A stretch of DNA of 64,000 nucleotides. Source: Gordius sp. MW1 (taxonomy: Eukaryota > Nematomorpha > Gordioida > Gordea > Gordiidae). Position 1 is the stretch's first letter; the number at the start of each line of letters is the position of its first letter. The DNA lies in contig OZ038527.1 in assembly GCA_964036665.1 (NCBI GenBank), positions 17,196,221 through 17,260,220 on the forward strand, read 5' to 3'. The translations under genes and the position numbers were made by a program. Positions 45,891 to 57,913 of this stretch are shown here, one piece after another. The notes beneath the pieces are model-generated. The model saw only the letters and a list, made by a program, of their open reading frames with translations. It was not told where the DNA came from and made no database searches.

Positions 45891-46404
45891 TTTTCAAAAC
45901 ATAAATAAATGATTGTTTTAGTATTGACAAAAAATGTTTAAAAAGTAGCGGAATGTATAAGGATTTTTTGGGTGTAGGCTGGACCTGTGCTTTGCAAGAA
46001 ATCAGCGGGGTGAACTCAGGCTTATAATTTCTTTTTAACGTTCCCGGGGCGGGACAATTTCTTGGTACTGGTGGGCAAATTAAACCTAAAAGGCTTATGC
46101 AAGTGTTTAGTTCAAACAATGACCCTTAGCGCAAACAGAAAAATTGGAAGGAGGGAGTTTTTAGCAATTTGGGTCTCTGAAGATATTATTAATGCGTTTT
46201 AAAAAAAAACCATCGTTGACCAAAATTGGAAAAATTTTTTGAAGGTCCATGTCCTTTTTTAATTGATAGTAAATGCTCTAATTAATGAAGAGAAAAGATT
46301 TTTCTAAAGCTGGTTATATAGTGCCTTGAAGTTTCGCATATATTGTACGCGAAGTTTACTTTTTTTACATTATAAATAAAAGTGTGGAAAATTCTTTTTG
46401 CATT

Positions 46405-46442
46405 TTTCTTCCCCCTTGAGAAAATCCTGGCTACGCGCCTGA
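46405..46442. repeat. End fragment of the CAGGCGCG MITE family
   Basis: CTTGAGAAAATCCTGGCTACGCGCCTGA is the inverted form of the left end of the 36108-36338 element. Only this end was recognised. Confidence 0.6.
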
Positions 46443-46479
46443 TCAAAATTATATGCATACATTAAAAAAACATCAATAG

Positions 46480-46711
46480 TTAAATTAATTCAATTTTGCG
46501 ACTTAATTCTCCTGTGATCAAGGACGCAATTCGTAAAGAGCTCCTTTCAATTTCTCTTAATATGCTAACCAGGGCCATTTGAGCTAGAGAACCAGTACAA
46601 TAAATTTTAAATACCTGGTCGCGTTCCAGCATGTTAAAATTGTCTGTCGTGTTTATAGGCCATCCGTAGGCCGGATTAATAATATTAACATTGCCGATGC
46701 CGACACATTTG
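46480..46711 (-). CDS. Candidate terminal exon, unrecognised
   Basis: After a - strand acceptor (TTATTAAAG) the frame runs 76 codons to a stop. It reads KCVGIGNVNIINPAYGWPIN, then a phrase with MLERDQVFKIYCTG, then ILREIERSSLRIASLITGEL. Composition and codon use look far more protein-like than nearby DNA. It begins with one base of a split codon, exactly complementing the two bases left by the donor of the segment at 47034-47217. The family was not recognised. The phrase CGCGACCAG/GTATTT could be an internal donor, so the true exon end is open. Confidence 0.45.
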
Positions 46712-47033
46712 CTTTAATAAGGTTAGGCTATATTATGATCATCTAAAAATAATATGGATTTAAATTAGGCTTAGATTAGCATGTTTAGCCCTTAAAAATA
46801 AAATTATTAATTACTTTTGTTACAAAATTTGGCTTATATCAGCATCTTCCTCCTTTTTATTAAAAGGTGAGATATTTAAAGAAATAATTAAAAATTGAAC
46901 CTTATCCAGTTAAAAAACGCATTAAGGGCGGAAATTTTTATGTATAAATAGTCAAAAATTAGTAGATTTTCATCTAAAATTAACTCTCAATTTAATTAAG
47001 GTACTTAATTATTTCTATAAACTCAACACTTAC

Positions 47034-47217
47034 CAAAGTCCTAATAATATCATAGTTTTTCCGTATAATTCAGAAAACCCGAATCCCCTGGCCCCATCCC
47101 TAAGCCACTGAGTGCGAGGTGGTATTGGTTGGGCTAAAGATGTTATTTGAGCAATTAATTTATAATTGACGTTTCCCCAATCAATTCTTTCGTGTAATTT
47201 GTGATAATGCTCTAATC
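47034..47217 (-). CDS. Candidate internal exon, unrecognised
   Basis: The - strand reads LEHYHKLHERIDWGNVNYKL, then a segment with QPIPPRTQWLRDGARGFGF, then ELYGKTMILLGL. It ends at a strong donor TTTG/GTAAGT. The intron to 46711 is 322 bp, and its phase matches (TG + C). Coding-like sequence in the same frame continues upstream to about 47340 (for example a segment with LVLKGHNGPVPKSEKSYQIL) but is interrupted. The locus may thus be a decayed gene, a retained piece of a mobile element, or a gene with a further exon. I do not recognise the protein. Confidence 0.45.
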
Positions 47218-47374
47218 CTTAAAATGTCACGTGCATGCCCTTATATATGAAAATTTGACTTAGCTAGGCACAATCATCTTTTGATGTGACGAGGATTTGA
47301 TAACTTTTTTCACTTTTTGGAACAGGTCCATTATGACCTTTCAAGACCAAAATTTGATAAAAGGTGGACGCTAA

Positions 47375-47465
47375 TGATCTGATCCAGGGAGGGACAAATT
47401 ATATTTTATAAAATTTTAATAATTTTAATATATGATAAATTTTGTAATCTCTGGTCACGCCTATA
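47375..47465. repeat. Eroded MITE of the CATGGGCGTAGCC family
   Basis: CCAGGGAGGGACAAATTATA and CTCTGGTCACGCCTATAACC resemble the family interior and right end. Boundaries are approximate. Confidence 0.4.
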
Positions 47466-49498
47466 ACCTATTATAACTAAATTAGAACGTAAATACCTTA
47501 AAAATGTAATTTTATTAATCACTGGTTATTTGAAAACTAAGAGCTTCGTCTGCTTTCTGACCCTTTTTCAAATATGAGGTATGATAAATATGCAAAAAAT
47601 TGTGAAATTTTGAATAATGTTTAAAAGATTTACACAACGGTTTACACTTTGAAAACATCATTTGATTACAAATTCAGTTTTAATGCTACAAACTTTTTTT
47701 ACTTTATCTTGAAACAAATTTAAACTATGTATAAATTTATCAGAAACGTAGGCAGAATTTTTTAGGTGGTATACTGTCCTAAATTTTTGTCGTTTAGTAC
47801 TAAACATTTGGTTCAATAATATAAAAATCGAATTAAAGACTTTGTTTTAATCTGAATTTTGACGTTAAATTTTCTATTGATCTCATTCCGCTAGGGTAAA
47901 AAATGCTGTTTAATTATAAATTCCCTTTTAATTTATAATTATTTTCTAGACTTTTTCAAAAGGAAAATAATGATTTATATGGTCTTATTTTTAACTTTAT
48001 ACCTAAATTATCAAAAATCAAAGTAAATACTTTACATTTGCAGTTTTCACTCAAAACGTAAAGTGATTGCAGTCCGCACTATTATTGCTTTCCTCGACTT
48101 TCATTCTTTATTCGCATTAAATATATTAGATTAAATTTGAAGTATTCAGTGATGAAACACAAACTCCGATATTTGCTCCGAGGTTATTCACCAGTAGATA
48201 GCGCGAGGATCTAAACAGGCGCCGTCGTGATTACATAATAAATGTTTCCCGATAAAAATTATTTAAAAACATAGCTACGACCATGCTGCTAATGGGTAGG
48301 GTTGACAAGACAACAAAGATTTTATCAGAATGTCGTCTAACCCACAACCACAAAAAGTCATTGGGGCCAGCCAAGGGTTGATCTAATGACAATATGGCCC
48401 CTCCTCTTTTTTGTCATTGCACTCTCTTTGAAACCATGAAATACGTAATATAACTTTTTCCTAGGTAGTGAAAGAGAAATAAAAGGTTGTTTAAATTAGA
48501 ATAAATCTAAAGTCGCGGACAACTTCCCCTTTTTACGTAAACTAAATTGCTTAAAATATGCCTCCCGCCCCCCTCGATCTCACAAAGGCCACGGGAGGTG
48601 TAAATATTAATTTTTCATATTCTTCGTAGTCTTTTTTTGTGCAATGCTAATTCTAGTTCACCTTGACACCGGATATTATCTAAATAACAAGACGGCGCCA
48701 TACTAACATGGCCTTGTTTTTCCTTGAAATGTATAAACGTCATACCGAAGTTTTACCCCTTAGTTACCTCATACTCATATATATTAAATATGTTTTCTTC
48801 GAAATTTATGCGACCTCAAGGTGTAGAAGGATGTATTCAATTTAAAGGTGGCCGGGCATTTCATCCCCTAACTAGGTTATTTATAGGTCACATTTGATGT
48901 AATTTTGCTCGGGGCATTACAATAAAAATTTACATGTAATAAATCACCACTTATAATAGTATAATCTATTAATAATTTTATACTACATTTTTTAAATTAC
49001 CATTATAGCTCTTTACATATTTAATTTTGTCTTGTCTGGCATGCAGGCTATTCGATTAATATGTTTTTTTATTTTTCCTAATTTAGCATAAATTAAACCT
49101 TTGTTGTCGGCATTCACTTTTTAAATGAGATGGTTTTACAAGAGGTCAGCATATTGAATCATACCCATCATAACTAATCCTCAACTAACTAAAACACAAC
49201 ATCCGTCAGAAATACAAGATCTATAATTCATATGTTTCATTAGTGATTTAGCAATTCTTAAACACCAATAAACTGACTTAATATTATCAAAAAAAGCCTC
49301 ATCGTGTTTTAATGAATTCAAATAAAAATACACTTTTTTGCCAACTTTATTAAATTTACATAATATATAATTTTGCAAAGATTTGTGAAAAATTAGGTAT
49401 ACCAACTGAAGTGTGTGTGACAAATGGGAAACACGTAAATTAAATAGGGCGAAATTAACACTTAGTAAAAAATTATTCAACTTTAGGTATGAAGAAGA
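47466..49498. other. Mostly gene-free stretch
   Basis: A MITE-like scrap with GGGGCCAGCCAAGGG sits near 48363. The longest open frame (49181-49480, - strand, 99 residues) has low-complexity AT-driven composition and no recognisable domain, so I do not call it a gene. Confidence 0.35.
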
Positions 49499-49822
49499 TA
49501 GAGACCTGCAACGGGCCTGTTTAAGTCAGTCGGCCCGCCCGTAGCCGTAATAAAAATTTAAAAGCCCGGCCCGGGCCCGTCAAATTATTAACTTATAAGA
49601 CCGGGCCCGGCTGCTAATTTTTTAAAAAGCCCTAGCCCGGCCCGGGCCCGTAAAATTTTTATTTTTTTACCGATATGTTAAACAATATTTATGTGTTAAA
49701 AATGGTAATAAAAATATTGTAAAAATAATAAATTAATAATTCTTGATCAGACAAGATCTTCTATCTTTTAAGAGGCGACCTACAGGAAAAAAAATTTCTT
49801 TTACGTGTGGCACTTCGGGATA

Positions 49823-49966
49823 CATGGGTGTAACCAGGTTTTGGATTAGGGGGGGGGGGGGCGAAACGTTTAAAAGTTCAACTGGGGGGGGGGGGCGGAG
49901 GCAAAACATAATTTTTTTTAGTTTTTAAGGGTTTTTGCATTAAATTTTTTTTTTGTCTCCTGGCTA
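49823..49966. mobile_element. hAT-type MITE inside the hAT copy
   Basis: CATGGGTGTAACCAGG followed by the CAAAACGTTT-subtype interior. The right end is reduced to CTCCTGGCTATA. It interrupts transposase-derived sequence of the host element, so it inserted later. G-tracts exceed ten bases. Confidence 0.8.
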
Positions 49967-50203
49967 TAAAACTATATAGCCAAATAGACTTTTAAGATCC
50001 TAATTAGCGTTATAGTGTTTTTAATAAAGTTAATTGGCTTCTTTGCTTTTCCACCATTTTACATTTTTAGGTAAACAATGATATTTTACGAAAGTAACTT
50101 GAAGAAATAAATTTTAAAATTTGTTTGTATACTTGTTAATGAGTATATATAAAATAATCTTCCATAATATTAAATTAATTCACTCAATATTGCTAGAGGT
50201 TTA

Positions 50204-50332
50204 AATGGGGAGGCGAGGATGGGCAGCTCCCCCCCCCCCTCACCTCCAAATCCAGAAATTCTTGATCTAAAAAACATTTTTTGCCCCACCTAAACTGCCC
50301 CTACTTTTTAATTTAAATTAGATACGCCCATG
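50204..50332. mobile_element. hAT-type MITE, eroded, inside the hAT copy
   Basis: The right end ATACGCCCATG and the GGCAGCTCCCCCCCC block identify the family; the left end AATGGGGAGGCGAGG is weak. No duplication could be read. Confidence 0.65.
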
Positions 50333-50810
50333 GGCACGTTATAATATATCTTTAACATTTAAAATGCGGGTTGAGATATTGATGAATTAATGAACTAAGA
50401 TGAAAACAAAATTTAACTTTCCTTAATAATTTAATATACATAAAATAATTATAAACTAGAACATTATAAAAACACCTTCCTTTATATTAAATCTAATTGA
50501 TATTGTAACGGGCTTTTAACGGGCCTTAAGAATATCTAGGCCCGGCCCGAGCCCGTTAAGTTATATATCGGCCCGTCCAGGCCCGGCCCGTTGTTTACTT
50601 TTCAAGCAGAAGTCCGTCCGACCCTGGCCAGCACAATGTCCCTAGTCAAATAAAGTGTAAAGCTTCGAACTTAAAAAACGCAGACAAAGGTGATCAATCA
50701 ATTAGCTAATGGCATTATAAGAATGTATCAAATTCCAAACATTCGTTTATCAATATTTAAGGGCATCTAAAATATTTTGATTTTTACTCATAATTTTTCA
50801 ACGCCCTAAC

Positions 50811-50970
50811 CATGGGCGAAGCCAAAGAAAGGTAGAGAGAACTCTACCCCATAAATGTCTTGTATCTATTTTTTAACAAATGGTTTTTAAATTCCAATAA
50901 ATCATCATTCTTCCACCTTAAAACATTACAATCACCCCTTCCCCTAATTTAAATCCTGACTATGCCCAAG
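50811..50970. mobile_element. hAT-type MITE, eroded
   Basis: Left CATGGGCGAAGCCAAAG, right CCTGACTATGCCCAAG. Flanks GCCCTAAC and GCGGTAGC match at only 5 of 8. Confidence 0.7.
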
Positions 50971-52976
50971 GCGGTAGCTATCACAATTTAAAATTGCTAA
51001 GAGTTTAAAAATGAGTTAATACCGGTGAATGAATTGTGTTTTGAGAAATATTGAGAATTGGCATAAAGCGAGTCCACTCTTATATAGACAAAAATATCGA
51101 CAATTTGGGCTGATACATAATTTGTATTCCATGCACATCATTTTTCGCTCGTCCTAGTAATACAAAAGAAAAAAGGGTTCTCCTTTAATAGTGTAATCCA
51201 GCAAGATTACTTACATTGTTCAGAGTTTAACATAAGTTTGCCTGAGTTAGTGTTAATACATGTCAAAATCATGACAAAAATTTAATTGTTTAGACCGTAA
51301 CACCTCTATTTGAAATTTACCAACCATGTGTGCTAAATATATCAGCTGATTGGGGCTTTCAGTATTATGTGCCTATATATAAGGTAACGAATTCCAACAA
51401 AAATTTGTATTTGTAGTATTTTCGACATTGTGGACCAAGCTTTAAAATAATTTAGGAGGTACAGAACCGCATTAATTGAAAATGGGAGCTAAAGCTTTAT
51501 TGGTTATTAGACTTGACTCTAAATTGACTGTGATGTCGCTAATTGCCCTTTGTGATATTCTATATAATCAGTTTATGAACTAATGGTCACTTTTTTAAAA
51601 TTTTTAATTTGTACCTTTCTAAATCAATAGATTTTCCAATCCTTTAGCTCTAATCCTGACGACGCTTAAGTAACTAGGTGTAAGAAATGGAAATTATACC
51701 ACAATATTTGATGGGATAGGGAAGTTCCCCCAATATTATCTGACTTTAAATAAGTTTACTCTTTTTTATGTTTGGAAATATTTGCAAATTATTCTGTATA
51801 CAAATATTTAAAGTTACTTAGAGACCATAAATTAAAGAAGGTATTTATAATTAAAGGTAGATCGTTCAATGTAGGTTCATATATATAACTTCCTGTTTAC
51901 ATACCTTAATTTGAAAAGGTGAAGGTGAACTTTATTTAAATATAGTTTATGCGAGGTGTATTATAATGTATTAGTCATAATGAGCATATTATAAAAGCCT
52001 ATAACCTTAAAATTCAAAAATAAGCAAGGAAACGCGCTTATGCAACATAAAATTTATTATAAAGATGTGCCACCACCATACATTTTGAATAAAACAGAAA
52101 TCCTAAAAACGCAAAACTATCGAATTTGCATTTAATAAAAAAAACCTTATTTACAATAAATTTAATTATATTTCTTATGAGTTCAAATTGCAGATAAATG
52201 TTTTTCCCCAATTTTAAAGACCTTATTATATTTTTAAATTAGTTAGATCCGAACCCCCCATAAAAAGTTGCTCGTCCCCTTACACCTTTATCGCCCTACT
52301 TTCTAAAAGTTTATTTTGGCCCATGCCCCTGCGCTATCTAATCTTAGTAATCTAGCGCAGAAAGGGTCATCGTCTACTACTGCTATTTGCTATCATGCTA
52401 ATATGTATGTACACTATTTTTATAAGCAGCGTTTATATTATATGGAAATGAAGCGTGGCTCTGCAGCTACAGGTAAAGAGATAGAGTGAGAGAGAGTGTG
52501 TGTTTTTAGAAAAAAAGTAGTAGGCTAGGAACTATAAAATGGTCATTGACGCCTTGGCACATTTAAAAAATCTTGCCTTGCTAGGGTAGGATTTAGAGAA
52601 GATAGGAATTTAACTGAGTGAATCTTTCTTTTTTATTATCTCATGTATCTCGTTAAGGAAAACGACACTTTAAAAAAGGGGAGTTGGGGAAAGCGGGCGA
52701 GGAAGTGCCATTAAAGTAAAATTTAATCTGTTGTGCGGTAATCACACGTAAAAATAAACACACGTTCCTTCGCACAAACATAACGTCAAATAGGTGTTAA
52801 AAGTAATTTAAAATTAATCCTTCTCCTAATAATAGGATTAATATTAATACTAAATGACGTATAAAAAAATTTAAACTAGTGTACAAAAAGTCAATTTTAC
52901 CATGCTTATTGACACAAATCAAAAAGTAGTTTATAGATTTAAGAAGTGTAATTCTTTAAAGCACAATAACGGTCCA
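50971..52976. other. Gene-free stretch
   Basis: AT-rich DNA. Near 52430-52510 there is a purine-rich AGAGATAGAGTGAGAGAGAG stretch. No coding signal supported. Confidence 0.35.
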
Positions 52977-53140
52977 CATGGGCGTAGCCTGGGGAAGGGC
53001 GGCCGCCCCCCCCCCCCCTAAATGGCGAAAAAAAATTTTCAATGCAGAAAGCCTTTAAAATTAAAAAGATTTATATTTTGGCCCCCCCCCCCTACTAATT
53101 AAACTTTTGACGCTTCGCCCAATCCAAAACTTCACCCATG
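52977..53140. mobile_element. hAT-type MITE with perfect 8-bp duplication
   Basis: Left CATGGGCGTAGCCTGG, right shortened to AACTTCACCCATG. The duplication ACGGTCCA (52969-52976, 53141-53148) is exact. Confidence 0.88.
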
Positions 53141-53148
53141 ACGGTCCA

Positions 53149-55308
53149 TTATAATGTTGCTAGGCTCAGTCAGGGCTTAGAAAAGGATGGGGGGGACAAA
53201 TGCTGATTAGTGATCTTAGGTGAGACAAAATGATGATTTATTTAATTTTTAATTAAAATTGTATTTAAAAATTAAAATTGATCGTAGAGTTTGGGTTGAT
53301 GCACTTCCTGTTTACTAGCCTCCTGGCTGCCTTACCATTCCCTTTATCGTGGTATGTATTGGGTCATAAATTCAGGCTAGGGACGAGCTCATTACATATA
53401 CCACCAAAACGTTGACCGGGTCTCTTTATAAATTACATATAATAATAAAGCGTAGAGTCCATCAGCCGTCACCACCGCGACGACCATTGTGTATTTCTGC
53501 TATATATAGCACACATACAAAACATACATAATGTATAAGTAACCGTGCTACTACTACTCCTCCCTAGTCGCGCGCGATCGAGTCAATTAATTATATAAAA
53601 TTCCTTTAATAGCAAGGACAAGGAGCAAGAACGGCGAATTGTGGGAGGGAAACTAAAGGAGCCTAATAGGGAATAAACGAGGGGCGGATGATGGGCGAAC
53701 CGATAGCTCCAGCACCTTTCTTTACTATTTCCTATTTACTGCCTATCACCACTCCCTTGAACACCTATAATAATAGAATCAGCCTTGTTTTATGTGAAAA
53801 TTTAATGCATCCAGGTCCAGTGAAGGAGGTGGGTAGGGTTTTTTAAAAAGGGAATCAAGGGAAGATAACCCCCCCGCCCCCACCTGGAGCAAATTTTTTA
53901 TAAGAAGCCTTGGGGGTGCGGACATATAACATAGATGAGATCCCTAATAAAGCGGGCCACTTGCTTTTGATATAAATGTTTTGAGCAACCTACTAATTGG
54001 AAAATTTGCTGATGAGCAGCTCAATATAAATTATTATTCTTAAATCATCGTACATGTTAATCGCTACCCTAGGGCCCTCCTTATAATTGGGAAAACCTCT
54101 CTGTACATTTTAGTCAAGGCTCCCTCGTATCCCAGCTGACAGGAGGGTGGCTTTCATTTTTGGAAAAATCGCCCACCTTACGTATGTTATCACGCTTGTA
54201 ATGCACGTGTAATAATGTAGTGGTCTTTAATAAGAGTGTCGTCATTGCAGCATCAATCCACGTGATCCTTACCATTTTTACCTTGCAGTTGAACTGATGT
54301 ATGACTTAGCTACCTACACCACACCCCATTCCAATGCAGGAGGGGCTCAGGGGGGGGGGGTGGAGTTTTATACCCAACCTTTGCTAAGGTAGTTCTGTAG
54401 CTGCCACACCTATACATCCTAAGCACAGTACCCACCCCTGTTTTGCATAAATTACCCTTCTATCAACATATGAATTTATATTAGCCACCCACAAGATATA
54501 TGATATAATAATGTAAAATTAATATTTTCGCGTAAATAAGCGACCCTTAAAAACTTATTTTTATCATTCTTGCCTTCTTTTTTTCTTTATCCCTCCCCCC
54601 CCCCCCAACATCTCTCTAATGTGCCTGTGTGGGGTAAAACAGAAGGAATTTGAATAATTTACCTTTTACCTTACATCACAACTATTCCGAAAATTGTTAA
54701 ATAATTACTCTCAAATTTTCTGCTGTCGTGATAGCTGCTTTGGGCGTTTTATTCCTAATTCATCTCGAAGCTTCGCTCATTCCCACTCTACCTGATGAAA
54801 TTGATACTGCACTGCAAAGTTTAACATATTCCTCAAAAAATTAATTATATTAACGATTATCTTCTAAGTTATTCCTTGCAAAGCCTGTAGTTGTAGTTTT
54901 GCTATAAATCGTGGACTTTAAAGTATTCCAAACCCTACATTTGCAAAAAACCTGTAAGTAAACTATGTTGACATGGTATTAAAATGTTGCGTTGACAAAG
55001 TTTATGCCATATTTATAAAAGTGTGAGATAGAGAGTAACATAAAAAATAGTAAGGTGCTCTCAAATTAAACATTTTAATTTTGATATAGCATAAAATCAT
55101 AGATTACAATAGTAAAATTATCAAGTTACCTTTGTAAAGTCACTTTGAATTATCGATATAAATAAGTGGTTTCAAAACAATTTTAATGAACCATACTGAA
55201 ACTGAGTTTAAACTCGTTTTAACTTCCATTAAAAATGATTTGTTAATCCAATTATGCTAAATACGACACACACAGTGACAAATAATTGAATTATATTATA
55301 TTTGGATA
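53149..55308. other. Gene-free stretch with a less AT-rich patch
   Basis: From about 53450 to 54450 base composition is more balanced, with CACCACCGCGACGACC near 53470 and CGCGCGCGATCG near 53570. A TATATATA word lies between them. This could be a promoter or an untranslated first exon, but no open frame, donor or known motif fixes that. The rest is AT-rich with C/G tracts. Confidence 0.3.
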
Positions 55309-55483
55309 CATAGGCGTAACCAGGAACAGGATTCGATTTAGAGGGGGGGGAAAATAATGGTTAGGGAGGGGCAAAATGATATTTTTTTTTGCAGTTTTAT
55401 CCACAATTATATCAAATTTGAAGAAATTTTTGGGTTTGGAGGGTGGTAGCCGCCCCTCCCTGCCACCCCTGGCTACGCCCATG
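55309..55483. mobile_element. hAT-type MITE with perfect 8-bp duplication
   Basis: Left CATAGGCGTAACCAGG, right CCTGGCTACGCCCATG. TTTGGATA (55301-55308, 55484-55491) is duplicated exactly. The apparent - strand frame here is MITE sequence. Confidence 0.92.
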
Positions 55484-55491
55484 TTTGGATA

Positions 55492-56384
55492 CTTTATAAA
55501 CTAATTTGTCAAAGAAACCGAATTTATACTTTATTAGACAAAATAGTTTTTATGTGTTCGGATTATTAATTAAAGTTAAGATGGTGTAATTATATTAATG
55601 ATAAAAAATTAAGGGGAGTAAACAAGGACTGTTAGGATTTGATTGACGGGGTATAACTTGTGGCAAAAGGACTAAAAAATAATTTCAAAAACTTTTAACT
55701 TATTTGGACTAGGAACAAATCCCCATTATTGCCATATTTTGGTAAACATTTGGTTAACTACCTATGCCTTAAAAATAAAGGTTTCCACCTAAATTAATAT
55801 TCTATCGAGAGAAACATAAAAAATGGCATTTATCTTAATTTATTTTTAATTAAAATGCAATATGATATTTTTACAAATTTATTAACATAAATATAGGTAA
55901 ATGACCCGAATAATTTCCTTATAACTTACATTGGAATCTAATTGTGTTCTAAGTTATCATTTACTAAAGTAATTATAGTTAAAGAGTTTTAAAACGGTTT
56001 ATTTTAATTTTTTATAATTTAAAAAACTTACATGGATTAGTAGGACATGAAATCATTTTCAATCCCAAAATAATACATCAAATAAGGGAACATTATTAAT
56101 TTTAATAACCCTTATTAAAGAAAATAAAACTCTACCAATTTAAAATAATTATGGCTGAGTCGGCAAACGCTCCCTTTACTAGATACTTAAATTGAATCGG
56201 GATAAGGGATTTCATAGATTTTTGACTGGAGATGTTTTTAAAGGATACCTGAAATTTGTTTTTTCCGCACCTGGCTCAAATGTAGGAAATAGATATTTTT
56301 CTGTGTTCCCTATTATGTTAACACTTAAATTGTTATTTAATTTATCACGAAATTCATGTGGAAATTTACTTCTATATAAATTAA
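55492..56384. other. Gene-free stretch
   Basis: AT-rich; the short + strand frame at 56192-56395 runs into the next MITE and is not supported as a gene. Confidence 0.35.
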
Positions 56385-56555
56385 CAAGGGCGTAGCCAGG
56401 GTGGGGGCGGCCGCCCCCCTAAACGAAAAAAAAGTTTCAATACAAAAACCCTTAGAAATTAAAAAATTTTATATCTTGACCCACTAATTGAACTTTAACA
56501 ACTTTCGCCCTCTCCCCCCCCCCCCCCCCCAATCCAAAACCTGGCTACGCCCATG
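56385..56555. mobile_element. hAT-type MITE with near-perfect 8-bp duplication
   Basis: Left CAAGGGCGTAGCCAGG, right CCTGGCTACGCCCATG. Flanks TAAATTAA and TAAATTAG match at 7 of 8. Confidence 0.9.
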
Positions 56556-57764
56556 TAAATTAGCCTTAATTATCGTTCAATAACAATTTCTATAATATGA
56601 GTCTGGCAGGGCGTTAACAAATTTTTAATCAATGTGCTTTGAATTGTATTTTATAAGTTATATATATCAAAATTTAGGTTTGGCGTTTAATTTAGATGCA
56701 ACGTTTTTTTAAATTGCAATTTCCCATAAACTTTCCACTTGTACTTTCATTTTCGTTATGCTCATGATATTTCTAAGGTACTCAATTGTGTTTACCTTGT
56801 TTCTAAGATTAGAATTTATAAGTGTAGTAATCATAATATGCTTATCATGTGTGTTTAGAGTTTAAGTTATTCTAAAACGCAAGCCAATCGTTCAAAAAAA
56901 TTAATCCTAGTAGAACAATGGCCTTGCCAAAGATAAAATTAGTCACAACAACTTTCGGTTTACACCGAATACATCAAAGATTCAGTTGCAATTGACAAAA
57001 AAGCAAAAAACAAATAAATGTCTACGAAAATGCATTTGTCGATTTAAATGTGTGCATCTAACTCTAACCCTAACCTAAAACCCCGACCTAAAACACTAAC
57101 CCTGACGTTTTCGTCTCTGTAAACCCCTCTCAAGGAGCATTTTCGTTAAATATTCATAGACATTCATAGACATTTTGTCAGTTAAACTTTGGTCGAATGC
57201 ATCGATACCTACATCAACAAAACATATGTTTAAAGGTGAGGAATGCATTAAATATGATTTCCGCGACCTATGTATGGTGTCATTTCACCATTTCCGCATT
57301 CCCCAAAAATTTTCCTCATTATACGCCTCCGACGCCGACAGCCCCCCTAATGTTGCAATGGCAGTAAAAGTGTTTCGCTCGTTGTAAATAAAAAATAAAT
57401 AAATTTACTCTTAGTCCTCCTATAGCAAGGTACTTAAGGAATTTTCTTATACGCTTCTCTACTACGATCAAAATAACTACTTAGGCTTGCCCTAGTTTAA
57501 TCAATAGAGTACGTTAGAGTGTAAAATATACTTCGTTTTAGGGTAATTGTAGTAATGGTGCTAGCGACCTTTCGCGATAACAAAAAAATAACATAATTTA
57601 TCATTTAATCTTTTAAAGTTACAACGACGGCGACGTAATTAATTATATCTTGCAGTGTAGAAGTTGCTCGTGACACCGAGTGTGAGTTTCACGTTTTATT
57701 TTGACAGAGTTCGAAATTTGTCATACATATTGGCTCCGCGGGCGACACTTTTAAAAAGGGTAGA
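56556..57764. other. Largely gene-free stretch
   Basis: A + strand frame of 70 codons (57175-57387) is richer in GC than its surroundings and is followed at once by AATAAAAAATAAATAAA, which could act as a poly(A) signal. No domain or acceptor confirms a gene. Telomere-like words (CTAACCCTAACC near 57063) occur upstream. Confidence 0.3.
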
Positions 57765-57913
57765 CATGGGCGTACCCGGGGGGGGGGCAGGGGAAAAAAA
57801 ATTTTCAATGCAAAAACATTGAAAAATTAAAAGAAATTATGTTTTGCCCCCCTCTAAATGAACTTTTAAACGTTTTGCCCCCCCCCCCAATTCAAAACCT
57901 GGGTACGCCCATG
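57765..57913. mobile_element. hAT-type MITE with perfect 8-bp duplication
   Basis: Ends CATGGGCGTACCCGGG and CCTGGGTACGCCCATG show paired changes (TACCC/GGGTA). AGGGTAGA (57757-57764, 57914-57921) is duplicated exactly. Confidence 0.93.

Larger units (their letters stand above)
49499..50605 (-). mobile_element. Internally deleted hAT copy carrying two MITEs
   Basis: It starts TAGAGACCTGCAACGGGCC and GTCAGTCGGCCCGCCCG, the same terminus as the 27437-30011 element but better preserved. Near 49741-49815 it keeps a copy of the transposase dimerisation-domain DNA (GAGGCGACCTACAGG, GTGGCACTT). Then, after a MITE insertion, it has the segment matching 27840-27870 (GCTTCTTTGCTTTTCCACCATTT). The right end near 50510-50590 repeats ACGGGCTTTTAACGGGCC and GGCCCGTCCAGGCCCGGCCC. 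The BED and catalytic coding parts are deleted. Confidence 0.85.

Noticed and set aside
45826-46119. 97-residue - strand frame with Pro/Cys-rich middle
   Set aside because: No recognisable domain; it begins inside a dispersed repeat (45440-45890).
49181-49480. 99-residue - strand frame
   Set aside because: AT-driven composition, no domain, no splice support.
57060-57110. CTAACCCTAACC-type words as a telomeric remnant
   Set aside because: Irregular and short; cannot be separated from chance in this composition.
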